A DNA stretch of 53,550 bases from Clostridiales bacterium (GTDB lineage Bacteria; Bacillota; Clostridia; Oscillospirales; Acutalibacteraceae), in contig JAILLJ010000042.1 of assembly GCA_024693205.1 (NCBI GenBank), forward strand, positions 1-53,550. The letters are read 5' to 3'. Below are positions 8,224 through 16,366 of this stretch, one piece after another. A program made the translations under genes and the position numbers. Below the pieces are notes generated by a model, which saw nothing but the letters and a program-made list of their open reading frames with translations, did no database searches and was not told the origin of the DNA. Position 1 is the first letter of the stretch, and every line of letters begins with the position of its first letter.

Positions 8224-8296
8224 AACGACAGGGGTGCCTTAAAAGGCTGAGAACATACCCTTTGACCTGATGCGGATAATGCCGACGTAGGAAGAT
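8224..8296 (+). ncRNA. TPP riboswitch (THI element)
   Basis: The conserved aptamer parts are all present in order: AGGGGTGCC, GGCTGAGA, ACCCTTTGACCTGATGCGGA, TAATGCCGACGTAGGAAG. It binds thiamine pyrophosphate. It is followed by an intrinsic terminator and then thiT, so high TPP should stop transcription before the thiamine transporter gene. Confidence 0.97.
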
Positions 8297-8308
8297 CATT
8301 GCTGAAAT

Positions 8309-8344
8309 CAGCATCGGTTTTCTGCCGGTGCTGTTATTTTTTTT
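8309..8344 (+). terminator. Riboswitch-controlled terminator before thiT
   Basis: A 9-bp stem CAGCATCGG (8309-8317) pairs with CCGGTGCTG (8325-8333), with one G-U pair, followed by a long T-run broken by one A. Its place between aptamer and start codon marks it as the expression platform. A smaller competing hairpin GCTGAAATCAGC lies just upstream and overlaps the stem. Confidence 0.88.
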
Positions 8345-8359
8345 AAAGGAGAGATTTTT

Positions 8360-9001
8360 ATGAAAACGATTTCAAGAGAAAACAAGACACAACGACTTGC
8401 CTTGAGCGGACTTCTGATAGCGCTCGCCGTTATCCTTTCGCTTATCAAGATACTTCAGCTGCCGTACGGCGGCTCGATAACGCTCTTCGGCATGGTTCCC
8501 GTAATGCTCCTCGGCTACATGTACGGCGTCGGCTGGGGGCTTCTGAGCGGCTTTGTTTTCGGGATCATCAGAGCGATACTCGGCGTGACTGTCTCATCCG
8601 CGCTCGCAGGCCAGTCGGTCTGGGGAGCCATCGGAGTGATCGCGCTCGATTACCTCGTTGCGTTCACCGTTCTCGGCACGGCGGGCATTTTCAGAAAAAC
8701 GATCAAAAACCCGATCGTATCATTCCCTCTCGGCTGTGTCGTCGCCTCCCTTTTAAGGCTCGCGGCTCACTTCTTTTCCGGACTTATCCTTTTCGGACAG
8801 TGGGCGGAATGGTATTTCACGCAGGAAAACTTCCCCGCTTTCGGACAGACGATACTTGAAAAATATTCCGGCTGGGGACTTTCGGCAATTTATTCGATCA
8901 TCTACAACGCCTCGTTTATGATACCCGAGCTTATACTCAGCGTTATCGCCGCGGTAATTCTCATGAGCGTAAAGCCGATCAGAAAGATCTGCGCGGAGTA
9001 A
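8360..9001 (+). CDS. thiT: Energy-coupled thiamine transporter S component
   Basis: ThiT is the substrate-binding membrane subunit of an ECF transporter that imports thiamine with a shared EcfA/EcfA'/EcfT module. The 213-aa protein has six predicted membrane segments. It contains the typical ThiT stretches AAHFFSGLILFGQWAEWY and YSIIYNASFMIPELILS; the His, Trp, Tyr and Asn in these correspond to the family's thiamine-contacting region. GGAGAG precedes the ATG. The TPP riboswitch in front makes the assignment very secure. The ECF energising module is not in this window. A terminator follows at once, so the gene is monocistronic. Confidence 0.96.
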   Translation: MKTISRENKTQRLALSGLLIALAVILSLIKILQLPYGGSITLFGMVPVMLLGYMYGVGWGLLSGFVFGIIRAILGVTVSSALAGQSVWGAIGVIALDYLVAFTVLGTAGIFRKTIKNPIVSFPLGCVVASLLRLAAHFFSGLILFGQWAEWYFTQENFPAFGQTILEKYSGWGLSAIYSIIYNASFMIPELILSVIAAVILMSVKPIRKICAE

Positions 9002-9020
9002 ATATACATAATAAGAAAAG

Positions 9021-9060
9021 AAGCTTTTCCTCCGAAGTTCACGGAAGAAAAGCTTTTTTT
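9021..9060 (+). terminator. Intrinsic terminator of thiT
   Basis: A 14-nt stem (9021-9034 with 9042-9055, 13 pairs matching) ends in a T-run. Its sequence resembles the ftsZ terminator at 37638-37682, including the loop-side word AAGTTC. Confidence 0.88.
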
Positions 9061-9084
9061 GTTTTTATCTGTTTGTCGTTCGTA

Positions 9085-10062
9085 TCACACGTCCGCCTTG
9101 ATACCGCCCCTAAACGACTTATAGGCGGCTGTCATCATCTTGGTAAGCTCCACCGCTTCGTCGATCCCGAAAAGGGTGTTGTCGCTGTCGTTTACTATAC
9201 TGTCTATCCAGTAATTTATCGGCGACGGGACGTAATAATGCGGAAGCTCGGCAGTTACCCACTTCCTGTCGGTGTCGGAGATACTGCAATACTCGACCGT
9301 ACCGTCCGTCACTCTCGCCGCGCCCTCCGTGCCGCTTATATCGAATTCGTACCTGTCACAGCGCGAGACAAAGCCCGTCTCCGAAACTCCTATCGCTCCG
9401 TTTTGGAATTCTATAAGACACACCGCGTTGTCCTCGACGGGTCTGTCCGTGATGTTTGTAAATACAGACTGGATATTAAGCGGCTTTCCGAGGAACCAAT
9501 TCAGAAGATACATCGAATGGGCGCCGAGATCCATCATGGCGCCGCCGCCGCACTGCTTCGGATCGTAAAAATGAGGCGGGAGCCAGTTGTCGATACTTCC
9601 GGAATGGCAGTTGCGGAGCCTCGCGTATGTTATCCTGCCGAGCTTTCCGTCGTCGACAAGCTTTTTAACGAAGTTGAGCGTGTCGCCGCACTTGTGGGGA
9701 AATGAGATGGTGAAATGTATCTTTCCGTCCTTTATCGCCTTCGCCGCCTTTTCGGCGTCCTCGTTTTTGAGCGTCAGCACCTTTTCGGTAAAGATATGCT
9801 TGCCCGCCTTCGCCGCCTTAAGGATGAGCTTTGCGTGCATGTCGGTCGGCGACACTATCGCCACGGCGTCGATCTCGGGATCCTTCAGAACGTCGTCGTA
9901 GTTTTTAATAAATTTACATCCGAGCTCCTCTGCCCATTCCTTCCCGCGCTTTTCGTCCTCGTCCCATACGGCAGTAACTCTCGCGTTTTCGTTTTCGTTG
10001 ATCTCCCTCGCGTAACCCTTGGCATGAACGTGCCAACCGCTTATCATTGCAACATTGACCAT
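9085..10062 (-). CDS. Gfo/Idh/MocA-family NAD(P)-dependent oxidoreductase
   Basis: The protein belongs to a family that oxidises or reduces sugars and related polyols with NAD(P). The Rossmann domain occupies about residues 1-120: the dinucleotide strand is VNVAMISGWHVHAKGYA, with His in place of part of the usual glycine motif, and the EKP motif reads EKV at 93-95. The C-terminal alpha/beta domain holds GGGAMMDLGAHSMYLLNW, with the Asp178 and His182 pair expected for catalysis. Length (325 aa) is normal. AAAGGGAGAG precedes the ATG. It converges on thiT and lies 45 nt downstream of yitT on the same strand. The substrate is unknown; the altered EKP and glycine motifs hint at a divergent subfamily. 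Confidence 0.85.
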   Translation of the reverse strand: MVNVAMISGWHVHAKGYAREINENENARVTAVWDEDEKRGKEWAEELGCKFIKNYDDVLKDPEIDAVAIVSPTDMHAKLILKAAKAGKHIFTEKVLTLKNEDAEKAAKAIKDGKIHFTISFPHKCGDTLNFVKKLVDDGKLGRITYARLRNCHSGSIDNWLPPHFYDPKQCGGGAMMDLGAHSMYLLNWFLGKPLNIQSVFTNITDRPVEDNAVCLIEFQNGAIGVSETGFVSRCDRYEFDISGTEGAARVTDGTVEYCSISDTDRKWVTAELPHYYVPSPINYWIDSIVNDSDNTLFGIDEAVELTKMMTAAYKSFRGGIKADV

Positions 10063-10107
10063 ATTTACTCTCCCTTTATCTTAATTTAACATTCTGTTAT
10101 ACGTCGG

Positions 10108-11001
10108 TCACTCTCTGAATTTAAAGCCCTTTCCGAGGATCTCGCCCGCCTCGGTTATAATGGTAAACGTCTTGTCGTCGACTTGTTTTATTATCTTATT
10201 TATCCTTGCGACCTCGCTGTCACGGACGGCGACTATAAGCATGTTTTTCGACTCGCCCGTATACCCGCCCTTGACGGGAAGCACGGTCACTCCGCGCGGA
10301 GTCTGACTTGTTATCGCTTCGCTCATCTCATCCGCCTTGTCGGTAACTATCATGAGCATTTTTCCCTTATTTATACCGTAAAGTATATAATCGAGAACGC
10401 TCGTGCTGAGAAGCAGTACAACGACGGCGTACATCGCGCTTTCGATCGCCGCGACCTCTTTTCTGTACGCCGCGGCGGAGATCACGACCGTAACGAGGTT
10501 TGAGACGAGGATCACTCTGCCCATCGAAAAATGAGGCCATTTGACCCTGACGAGACGGCCTATGATATCAGTTCCTCCCGACGTCGCTCCGCGCATCAGT
10601 ATAAGCGCAAGCCCCACGCCCTGAAGGATGCCGCAAAACAAGGCGGCAAGCATCCTGTCGCCGGTATAGGCGGGCAGAAGTCCCGCGAGCGAGTCGAGAG
10701 CGAGCGACATCAGCGCCACGACCCAGACGGTCTTGAACACGAACACCTTCCCTACGAATATCAGCGCCAAGATGAGAAGAGGTACGTTGAGACAAAAGTT
10801 AGCGGCGCCGACCGGAAAGCCCGTCAGATAATTTATGACGACGGAAAGACCGGTCATGCCGCTGAGAGCTATCTTGTTTGAGACGGCAAACATATTTATC
10901 CCGACGGAATATATTATCCCGCCGGCTATCCAAAGGATATTGTCGATAATAAATTCCTTTACCTGAGAGCCGGTCGGCTTTTTGAGCTTAGTTTTATCCA
11001 T
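10108..11001 (-). CDS. YitT family membrane protein (DUF161 + DUF2179)
   Basis: A YitT-type membrane protein: five to six membrane segments from about residues 20 to 200 (with GATSGGTDIIGRL, typical of the family), then a soluble DUF2179 domain of about 80 residues that contains GVTVLPVKGGYTGESKNML. The transport role of the family is not established. I place the start at ATG 11001, which overlaps the end of the mini-RNase III gene by 8 nt (ATGGATAA) and suggests translational coupling; an upstream in-frame ATG at 11031 has no ribosome site and would lie deeper in that gene. It is the fourth gene after the HAD phosphatase, obgE and mini-RNase III genes. Confidence 0.9.
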   Translation of the reverse strand: MDKTKLKKPTGSQVKEFIIDNILWIAGGIIYSVGINMFAVSNKIALSGMTGLSVVINYLTGFPVGAANFCLNVPLLILALIFVGKVFVFKTVWVVALMSLALDSLAGLLPAYTGDRMLAALFCGILQGVGLALILMRGATSGGTDIIGRLVRVKWPHFSMGRVILVSNLVTVVISAAAYRKEVAAIESAMYAVVVLLLSTSVLDYILYGINKGKMLMIVTDKADEMSEAITSQTPRGVTVLPVKGGYTGESKNMLIVAVRDSEVARINKIIKQVDDKTFTIITEAGEILGKGFKFRE

Positions 11002-11440
11002 CTGTTTCGCCGTTCCTTTTGTCGAAAGCATCGCATATCAGACCGAACAGTTCTTTGAGACGTTCCGTCTCGTTTTTTAAATAGAGATAACCGAAAAGCG
11101 TTTCCAGACCCGTCGCGAGGTGATAGTCCCTCTCTGTCGCATACTTCGGCGTATGGGATGTATGAGCGTTCCTGCCGCGCTTTAAGACGGATATCTCCTC
11201 GTCCGTCAGCAGTCCCGCGTCCCAGACGTCCTTTATCGCCTCGGCCTGCGCCTTTGCGCAAACTCTTTGGGCGGCGAGGTTATGAAGCTTTTTTGACGGG
11301 CGGTTGGCCTCGCGCACAAGCATCTCGCGGACAAAAAGATCGAAGACGGTGTCGCCGATAAACGCGAGCGCAGGAGGGCTGAGCAGTCCCGGCTCGAAGC
11401 TTTTATCAGCGTCAGTCGACGAATTCAAATTCAAGATCAT
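10994..11440 (-). CDS. mrnC: Mini-ribonuclease III
   Basis: A compact RNase III catalytic domain without the double-stranded RNA-binding domain; the Bacillus enzyme matures 23S rRNA ends. Visible family features are LSPPALAFIGDTVFDLFVRE (acidic helix with catalytic Asp), VLKRGRNAHTSHTPKYAT, and YHLATGLETLFGYLYL with the second acidic site. With the start at 11440 the protein has 148 residues, near the usual 130-145. The start is uncertain: an ATG at 11464 is also in frame, and both overlap the obgE end, so coupling to obgE is likely. The obgE-mrnC-yitT order supports a shared transcript. Confidence 0.88.
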   Translation of the reverse strand: MILNLNSSTDADKSFEPGLLSPPALAFIGDTVFDLFVREMLVREANRPSKKLHNLAAQRVCAKAQAEAIKDVWDAGLLTDEEISVLKRGRNAHTSHTPKYATERDYHLATGLETLFGYLYLKNETERLKELFGLICDAFDKRNGETDG

Positions 11441-12683
11441 AGACGGATACCGTATCCCCTTCATGTATTCCGCGCTCCCTGAGAGCGTCTATTATCCCGC
11501 TTGACTGGAGCACTCTTTGAAAATACTGGAGCGATTCGTAGTCGTCAAGGTCTGTCCTGCAAAGTATCTTAAACAGCCACGGCGCTTCGACGAAATAAAC
11601 TCCGTCGTGTTCCGTAACAGTAAAGCCGGAATCCTTCTTTTTTTCAAATATCTCGCGCGGTATGTCCTCGGAGTCGTATCTTTTTATCGGCGGGAGCTTT
11701 GAAAGCTTTTCGGCCACGGCGTTTATGACCTCGCGCGTGCCCTCCGAGATCGGCGCGCACATCGTATAAAACTCAAGCCCTTTGTCCTCGATATATTTTC
11801 TCAGCCTCGCCACCTGTTCGTCCGTCGCCATATCTATTTTATTGGCGACGACTATCTGCGGCTTTTCGGAAAGCTCCGCGTTGAATTTTTTAAGCTCGGT
11901 ATTGAGCGTTTCAAAATCCTCAATGGGGTCTCTCCCCTCTATCCCCGACGCGTCGAGGATATGGACGAGCATACGGCATCTCTCGACATGCCTTAAAAAT
12001 TCATGTCCCAAGCCGACGCCCTCGCTCGCGCCCTCGATTATTCCGGGAATGTCCGCCATGACGAACGAGCTTCCCTCGCCGAGCCTCACGACGCCCAGCA
12101 CGGGCACTATTGTTGTGAAGTGGTAGTCGGCGATTATGGGCTTCGCCTCGGAAACGACGGAGATGAGCGTCGACTTGCCGACGTTAGGATATCCCAAAAG
12201 TCCGACGTCCGCGAGGAGCTTAAGTTCGAGTCTGACCTCCCATTCCTCGCCGGGCGTTCCGTTCTTCGCAAACCTCGGCGTCTGGCGCGTCGGCGTCGCG
12301 AAATGCCTGTTGCCCCAGCCGCCTCTGCCGCCCTTTGCGGCGATAAACGGCTCGTCGGACGATACGTCGGCCATCACGGCTCCGCTCTCGACCTCGCGTA
12401 TTATCGTACCGCGCGGGACCTTGATTATAAGGTCGGCTCCCTTTTTGCCGTTTTTGTTTCCGGACATGCCCTTTTCGCCGTTCGGCGCCTTATACTTCCG
12501 CTTATACCTGAAATCCGAAAGAGTGGCAAGACTGTCGTCGGCGACAAAAACCACGTTTCCGCCGCGCCCTCCGTCGCCGCCGTCGGGGCCTCCCGACGCG
12601 ACAAATTTTTCACGGTGAAACGCGACTGCTCCGTCGCCGCCGTCTCCTGCCTTTATTTTTATTTCGGCGATATCAACAAACAT
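11412..12683 (-). CDS. obgE: GTPase Obg, ribosome assembly
   Basis: Obg is an essential GTPase acting in large-subunit assembly and stress signalling. Three domains are clear: the Gly-rich Obg fold (1-158, with KAGDGGDGAVAFHREKF), the G domain with P-loop GYPNVGKS at 164-171, DIPG (G3), NKID (G4), and a C-terminal OCT domain from about 345, which marks the Gram-positive type. Length (423 aa) is typical. AAGGGATAATAATT precedes the ATG. It lies 17 nt after the HAD phosphatase gene and overlaps mini-RNase III. Confidence 0.97.
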   Translation of the reverse strand: MFVDIAEIKIKAGDGGDGAVAFHREKFVASGGPDGGDGGRGGNVVFVADDSLATLSDFRYKRKYKAPNGEKGMSGNKNGKKGADLIIKVPRGTIIREVESGAVMADVSSDEPFIAAKGGRGGWGNRHFATPTRQTPRFAKNGTPGEEWEVRLELKLLADVGLLGYPNVGKSTLISVVSEAKPIIADYHFTTIVPVLGVVRLGEGSSFVMADIPGIIEGASEGVGLGHEFLRHVERCRMLVHILDASGIEGRDPIEDFETLNTELKKFNAELSEKPQIVVANKIDMATDEQVARLRKYIEDKGLEFYTMCAPISEGTREVINAVAEKLSKLPPIKRYDSEDIPREIFEKKKDSGFTVTEHDGVYFVEAPWLFKILCRTDLDDYESLQYFQRVLQSSGIIDALRERGIHEGDTVSVYDLEFEFVD

Positions 12684-12700
12684 AATTATTATCCCTTTTC

Positions 12701-13489
12701 TTAAAGATATTCCCTTAATTCCGCGAGATCTTTTACGGCTACGCTCGCTTTAATATCGGAAGCGGCGTACATTTCGGGCGTCGTGACTCCGCTGTAAACG
12801 AGCGCGCACGGGATACCGTGGTTTTCTCCGATCGCGATATCCGTTTCGAGCCTGTCGCCGACAAAGGCGATCTCGCTTCTTCTGCATGAAAGGGCGTCGG
12901 TGATATAGTCGACCGTTTCGGTCATCGGCTTTCCCGTCACGAGCGGTCGTTTTCCCGTCGAGGCGGCAAAAAGCTCTATCATCGAGCCGGTGTCCGGCAT
13001 AAATCCGTTTAACATCGGACAGTTTTTATCGGGGTGGGTAGCTATATATAAGGCGCCCTCCGCAATGAAATTGGCGGCCTTGTATATCCTTTCGTATGTA
13101 AGATCGGTATCGAAGCCGAGAACGACGATATCGGGCGACGTGTCGGTAAGCTTTATCCCGTTTCTTTCAAAGCAGTCGTAAAGATTTTTGTTGCCGAGAA
13201 GGTATACGCTTTTTCCGGGATATGTCTTGTTGAGGTATGTCGCCGTGACCTGTGACGAAACGATTATCATATCCTCCGTTGCGTCAAAGCCCATTTTAAT
13301 AAGCTTATCACAGCAGACCTTTTCGCTGTTTGAGGAGTTGTTTGTAAAAAATCGGAAATCCCTTCCCGTTTCCCTCAGCTTTTCGATAAATTTATCGGAG
13401 CCGTCGATAAGCTTGTTTCCGAGGTAAAACGTCCCGTCCATGTCGATTATAAAATATTTTGTTTCGGCAAAAATGCTTTTGTCAACCAT
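12701..13489 (-). CDS. HAD-IIA phosphatase (NagD/YutF-like)
   Basis: A haloacid-dehalogenase phosphatase. Motif I is IIDMDGTFYLG with nucleophile Asp16 and acid Asp18, motif II lies in RFFTNNSSNS, the lysine motif in TGKPM, and motif IV in FVGDRLETDIAIG. The C2-type cap lies between, as in NagD, AraL and YutF. Substrates of such enzymes are sugar or nucleotide phosphates and are usually broad. Length (262 aa) fits. It is the first gene of the unit leading to obgE and has its own promoter at 13522-13550, divergent from the XRE regulator. Confidence 0.88.
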   Translation of the reverse strand: MVDKSIFAETKYFIIDMDGTFYLGNKLIDGSDKFIEKLRETGRDFRFFTNNSSNSEKVCCDKLIKMGFDATEDMIIVSSQVTATYLNKTYPGKSVYLLGNKNLYDCFERNGIKLTDTSPDIVVLGFDTDLTYERIYKAANFIAEGALYIATHPDKNCPMLNGFMPDTGSMIELFAASTGKRPLVTGKPMTETVDYITDALSCRRSEIAFVGDRLETDIAIGENHGIPCALVYSGVTTPEMYAASDIKASVAVKDLAELREYL

Positions 13490-13521
13490 CTCTGATCCTT
13501 CTTTTATCCGTAGTTAAACAT

Positions 13522-13550
13522 ATAATATCATGTTATTGTCAAAGTTTCAA
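13522..13550 (-). promoter_or_regulatory. Sigma-A promoter of the HAD-obgE-mrnC-yitT unit
   Basis: On the minus strand TTGAAA (13550-13545), 17 nt, TATTAT (13527-13522), about 33 nt before the HAD start codon. Confidence 0.78.
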
Positions 13551-13561
13551 ATATTTTTGAC
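13538..13561. promoter_or_regulatory. Candidate operator in the divergent HAD/XRE promoter region
   Basis: GTCAAA (13538-13543) and TTTGAC (13556-13561) form an inverted repeat with a 12-bp centre. It covers the -35 region of the minus-strand promoter and lies 28 bp before that of the XRE gene. A related TTGACA is the XRE -35 itself. The natural candidate binder is the XRE protein; this is inferred from position. Confidence 0.4.
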
Positions 13562-13588
13562 GATTTTAAGACAATATTTCCTAAATAC

Positions 13589-13617
13589 TTGACAAAACGG
13601 CACACTATCCTTATTAT
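13589..13617 (+). promoter_or_regulatory. Sigma-A promoter of the XRE regulator
   Basis: A consensus TTGACA (13589-13594), 17-nt spacer and TATTAT (13612-13617), about 23 nt before the start codon. Confidence 0.85.
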
Positions 13618-13640
13618 ATAATAAACAGGAGATGATATAA

Positions 13641-14042
13641 ATGGAAGATCGCTTCCAACAGCTTGCTAATAATCTGAGAAAGCTCCGCAAATCAACGCCC
13701 TATTCACAGCAAAATGTCGCCGAATTTCTCGGCGTGACGCGCTCGACATATACATATTACGAATCCGGCAGGGTCGTACCGAGCATACGCGTAATAGCGT
13801 CCCTTTCAAGGCTTTACCGTGTAAAGGTCGAGGAGATCATACCCTTTAAATGCTTCGGCAGCGACGAAATGGTTTTCAATACCGAAACGGAAGACCCGAT
13901 GCCTTTCGACGTCGAAACGTTCAAGGGCTTCAACATGCTCAGCCAAAGCGAACAAAGTCTCATTATGATGTTCAGAGCGTCCGAGGATAAAGCAAAATTC
14001 TATAATGATGTAAAGAAAATATCCGAAGAAGCGCCGAAATAA
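13641..14042 (+). CDS. XRE-family transcriptional regulator
   Basis: A 133-residue DNA-binding protein. Residues about 10-64 form a Cro/C1-type helix-turn-helix: NLRKLRKSTPYSQQNVAEFL, GVTRSTYTYYESGRVVPSI and IASLSRLYRVKVEEI. The rest is short and acidic with no ligand domain; it could serve dimerisation. Single-domain XRE proteins like this are common both as chromosomal regulators and as phage or toxin partners; no phage or toxin genes lie nearby. AGGAGATGATATAA precedes the ATG. It is divergent from the HAD-obgE unit, so self-control and control of that promoter are plausible. A terminator follows. Confidence 0.88.
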   Translation: MEDRFQQLANNLRKLRKSTPYSQQNVAEFLGVTRSTYTYYESGRVVPSIRVIASLSRLYRVKVEEIIPFKCFGSDEMVFNTETEDPMPFDVETFKGFNMLSQSEQSLIMMFRASEDKAKFYNDVKKISEEAPK

Positions 14043-14092
14043 GCCGCGCATTAAAACGCGGGCAGACATTCGGCTCGCCCTCATTAAAAAAT

Positions 14093-14130
14093 GCCCTTTA
14101 TATGCATAACGCATATCGAGGGCTTTTTTA
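14093..14130 (+). terminator. Terminator of the XRE gene
   Basis: GCCCTTTATATGC (14093-14105) pairs with GCATATCGAGGGC (14111-14123), 11 of 13 positions, then a run of T. It lies between two convergent genes. Confidence 0.8.
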
Positions 14131-14145
14131 TATACTTTCGGTTTT

Positions 14146-14598
14146 TTATCCGTACATATTGTTTACGGACATATAGTCGTAGATCTGTTTGCCGTGCTCC
14201 TGCTCTTCCTTTTGGATATGGTTCAGCGCGTTCCTGACGTTTTCATCCCTGAATTCAAATATGCATGAATCGTACAGCGACGACGCGTGCTTTTCGGACG
14301 CCAGAAGATCGGAGCAAAGAAAGCAGTCTGCGCTCTTGTCGGAGTTTTCCGCCGCTCCGTAAAATGCGCTGAACGTCGCTGTCGGCTGTTTTTGTCCGCC
14401 CGGCTGAGGGACTGTGCCGCCCTCTATCTTGGTCAGCGTATCAAGATGTCCGCGCTCGACCTCGGCAAAACGGTTAAAAAGCGTTTTAAGCTGAGCGTCG
14501 ATCGCCGCCGCGGAATGCTTCGAGTATTTTTCGGCGCAAACCTTTTCCTGTTCCTTGAGTTCCTTTAAAAGACCTGTTTCCTTTTGTGTGAACTGCAT
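14146..14598 (-). CDS. Ferritin-like / CotF-type four-helix protein
   Basis: A 150-residue helical protein. It has KELKEQEKVCAEKYSKHSA, EVERGHLDTLTKI, LCSDLLASEKHASSLYD and HIQKEEQEHGKQIYDYM; the paired E..H motifs are those of the ferritin-like superfamily that includes the spore coat CotF family. It may bind a di-metal centre or be a spore coat or stress protein. The start is ATG 14598, since GAGGTGATAATA lies before it; a longer frame to 14646 lacks a site. It is preceded by the pduL terminator, so it likely has its own promoter, which I could not define well. Confidence 0.75.
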   Translation of the reverse strand: MQFTQKETGLLKELKEQEKVCAEKYSKHSAAAIDAQLKTLFNRFAEVERGHLDTLTKIEGGTVPQPGGQKQPTATFSAFYGAAENSDKSADCFLCSDLLASEKHASSLYDSCIFEFRDENVRNALNHIQKEEQEHGKQIYDYMSVNNMYG

Positions 14599-14659
14599 TA
14601 TTATCACCTCAAAAGAAGTATTGCCGAAAACAGCCCGGTTATTCAAAGCCTTGCCGTAT

Positions 14660-14702
14660 AAAAACGAGCAGACAGCGTAAAATCATCCACGTTGTCTGCT
14701 CG
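14660..14702 (-). terminator. Terminator of pduL
   Basis: CGAGCAGACA (14665-14674) is exactly inverted at 14693-14702. On the minus strand the stem is followed by TTTTTATA. It separates pduL from the ferritin-like gene. Confidence 0.85.
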
Positions 14703-14742
14703 ATGTTTTTATAATCTTTTTATCAGTTATCCGCCCACTCTT

Positions 14743-15321
14743 TCAGTCAACAATAATCTCGCCGTATGTGTTGGGCGTCATGAGCGCGGCATTGGCCTCG
14801 TCCGTGTCGATATGCATCGCGAGCGCGTACTTCGGGCTGACTCTTACGACGACGTCGCCGAAAATGAGCGAACGCTCGGGAGACTTGACTTTAACGCTGA
14901 CGATCTGTTTGTCGTGTATGCCGTATTTCTCGGCGTCCTCCGGAGTCGCGTGGATGTGGCGCTTTGCGATGATGACGCCGCATGACAGCTCAACCTCACC
15001 CTTCGGCCCGACGAGCTTGCATGGAGCGCTGCCTGCTACGTCTCCGCTCTCGCGGACGGGAGCGTCAACGCCTATCGTGCGCGCGTCCGACGCGGAAAGC
15101 TCGATCTGAGTTTCCGGTCTTATCGGTCCTAAGATCGAAACAGCGGGAAAGCTCTTTTTAGGTCCGATGACCTGAACTCTCTCTTCACAGGCAAACTGTC
15201 CGGGCTGGGAGAGATCCTTTTTCTTTGTAAGCTCATATCCCTCGCCGAAAAGCGTATCGAGAACTTCTCTCGTAACGTGAACGTGTCTTGCGGATGTTTC
15301 CATTAAAACAGGTCTTTCCAT
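14743..15321 (-). CDS. pduL: Phosphate propanoyltransferase/acetyltransferase PduL
   Basis: PduL exchanges phosphate and CoA on short acyl groups (acetyl or propanoyl), giving acyl phosphate for ATP formation by an acyl kinase. The zinc-binding His motifs are clear: SARHVHVT (His13, His15), AKRHIHATPEDA in the second half, and AMHIDTDEANAA. The two halves repeat the same barrel. The protein has 192 residues and no N-terminal encapsulation helix, and no microcompartment shell genes are nearby, so it is probably the general phosphotransacetylase of this organism. ATG 15321 follows AAGGAAG; a TTG directly before it is also possible. It lies 30 nt after a lipoprotein gene on the same strand and ends in a strong terminator. 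Confidence 0.93.
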   Translation of the reverse strand: MERPVLMETSARHVHVTREVLDTLFGEGYELTKKKDLSQPGQFACEERVQVIGPKKSFPAVSILGPIRPETQIELSASDARTIGVDAPVRESGDVAGSAPCKLVGPKGEVELSCGVIIAKRHIHATPEDAEKYGIHDKQIVSVKVKSPERSLIFGDVVVRVSPKYALAMHIDTDEANAALMTPNTYGEIIVD

Positions 15322-15351
15322 CAATATATACTTCCTTTCAATTTGAAATAA

Positions 15352-16266
15352 TTACCACTTGACGTCAAAATCGGTCTCTGTCGCGAAAACCATCGAAATA
15401 TCTACGCCGAGAGCCGTAAGATAGAGTCCCCAGGGCATATAGAAGTTGGCGTGCGTCACATGTCCCGTCGCTTTGTCGACCTTTATGACCGCCTTACAGC
15501 CGCTGTTGCCGGTCTTGACGTTTTTGATGAGCGCCTTGGCGGGTCCTGCGTTGTCGGTGATCGCCTTGGTATTGACAACGGAAAACGCCTTTCCGTTATG
15601 ACCGATGCCCATTCCCGTATTTTCGCTCGGAGCGTCGTCCTCTGTGTATATCGTTATCGTATAAACGTCGTTCTCTTCGGTGCATGTTGCGCTTTTTACG
15701 TCGTTTGCGGTAAGCTTGCTGCTCCAATCCGTCTTTTCGACGGGGAAATATCTGTTTTTATCTTCTCTTGACGACATGACTCTGCCCGCGGATGCCGCGA
15801 CCTCTCCCATGTTGTTTGAGATGAGCTTGTTTGCCATTCCCGCAAGGGACGCCGCTTTTCCGAGCTCAAGTTCGCTGACCTGGGAAACGCGCTCATAATT
15901 TTCGACGATCTGTTTTGAATCGGGCTTTACGGCGTTTATGGCTTCGTTATAGTATTTTACGATCTCGGCCTTTGTTGAGGGTATCTTTTCCGCCGCCTCG
16001 GTCGTCTCGGTCTCCGTTTCTTTTTCGGTCGGCGCCTCTGTCGTTTCGGCCACGGTCGTTTCGGGCTCCGTCGTCTCGGCTTCTGTCGCCGCTTCCGTCG
16101 TTTCGGGTATTGCCTCAGCCTCATCCGCCGACGCGGCAGACTCCGTAATATCCTGTACCGTCTCGCTCACATTCTCGTTTTCACCTTTTCCGCCGCACGC
16201 GGCAAAAGAGATAACCGTCGAAACGGCAAGCACAAGCGCAAGGACCTTTAAAAGCGTATTTTTCAT
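15352..16266 (-). CDS. Secreted lipoprotein with Thr/Glu repeat linker, unknown function
   Basis: A 304-residue predicted lipoprotein. The signal peptide ends in the lipobox ISFAAC; the lipidated Cys is at about 24. Residues about 33-95 are a low-complexity linker of TTEA and TTE repeats (TTEAATEAETTEPETTVAET), then a folded C-terminal domain of about 200 residues containing helices, WSSKLTANDVKSATCTEEND and strands ending TGHVTHANFYMPWGLYL. I do not recognise the domain. GGAGGAGAAAAGAT precedes the ATG, and a sigma-A promoter lies at 16310-16338. The next gene, pduL, starts 30 nt downstream, so the two may be cotranscribed although their roles look unrelated. Confidence 0.75.
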   Translation of the reverse strand: MKNTLLKVLALVLAVSTVISFAACGGKGENENVSETVQDITESAASADEAEAIPETTEAATEAETTEPETTVAETTEAPTEKETETETTEAAEKIPSTKAEIVKYYNEAINAVKPDSKQIVENYERVSQVSELELGKAASLAGMANKLISNNMGEVAASAGRVMSSREDKNRYFPVEKTDWSSKLTANDVKSATCTEENDVYTITIYTEDDAPSENTGMGIGHNGKAFSVVNTKAITDNAGPAKALIKNVKTGNSGCKAVIKVDKATGHVTHANFYMPWGLYLTALGVDISMVFATETDFDVKW

Positions 16267-16309
16267 ATCTTTTCTCCTCCCAATAAATCATCACGGTTTA
16301 CAGCTTTGT

Positions 16310-16338
16310 ATTATAAATTATACCGTCACAAAAATCAA
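16310..16338 (-). promoter_or_regulatory. Sigma-A promoter of the lipoprotein-pduL unit
   Basis: On the minus strand TTGATT (16338-16333), 17 nt, TATAAT (16315-16310). A second TATAAT lies inside the spacer. Confidence 0.83.
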
Positions 16339-16366
16339 TGCCCTAAAAAGAATTCAGAATATAATT

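Noticed and set aside
8224..8296. Relation of the GGTGCCTTAA word to the TTAAGGCAAC element
   Set aside because: The resemblance to the element end is short and this sequence is fully explained as the conserved TPP aptamer.
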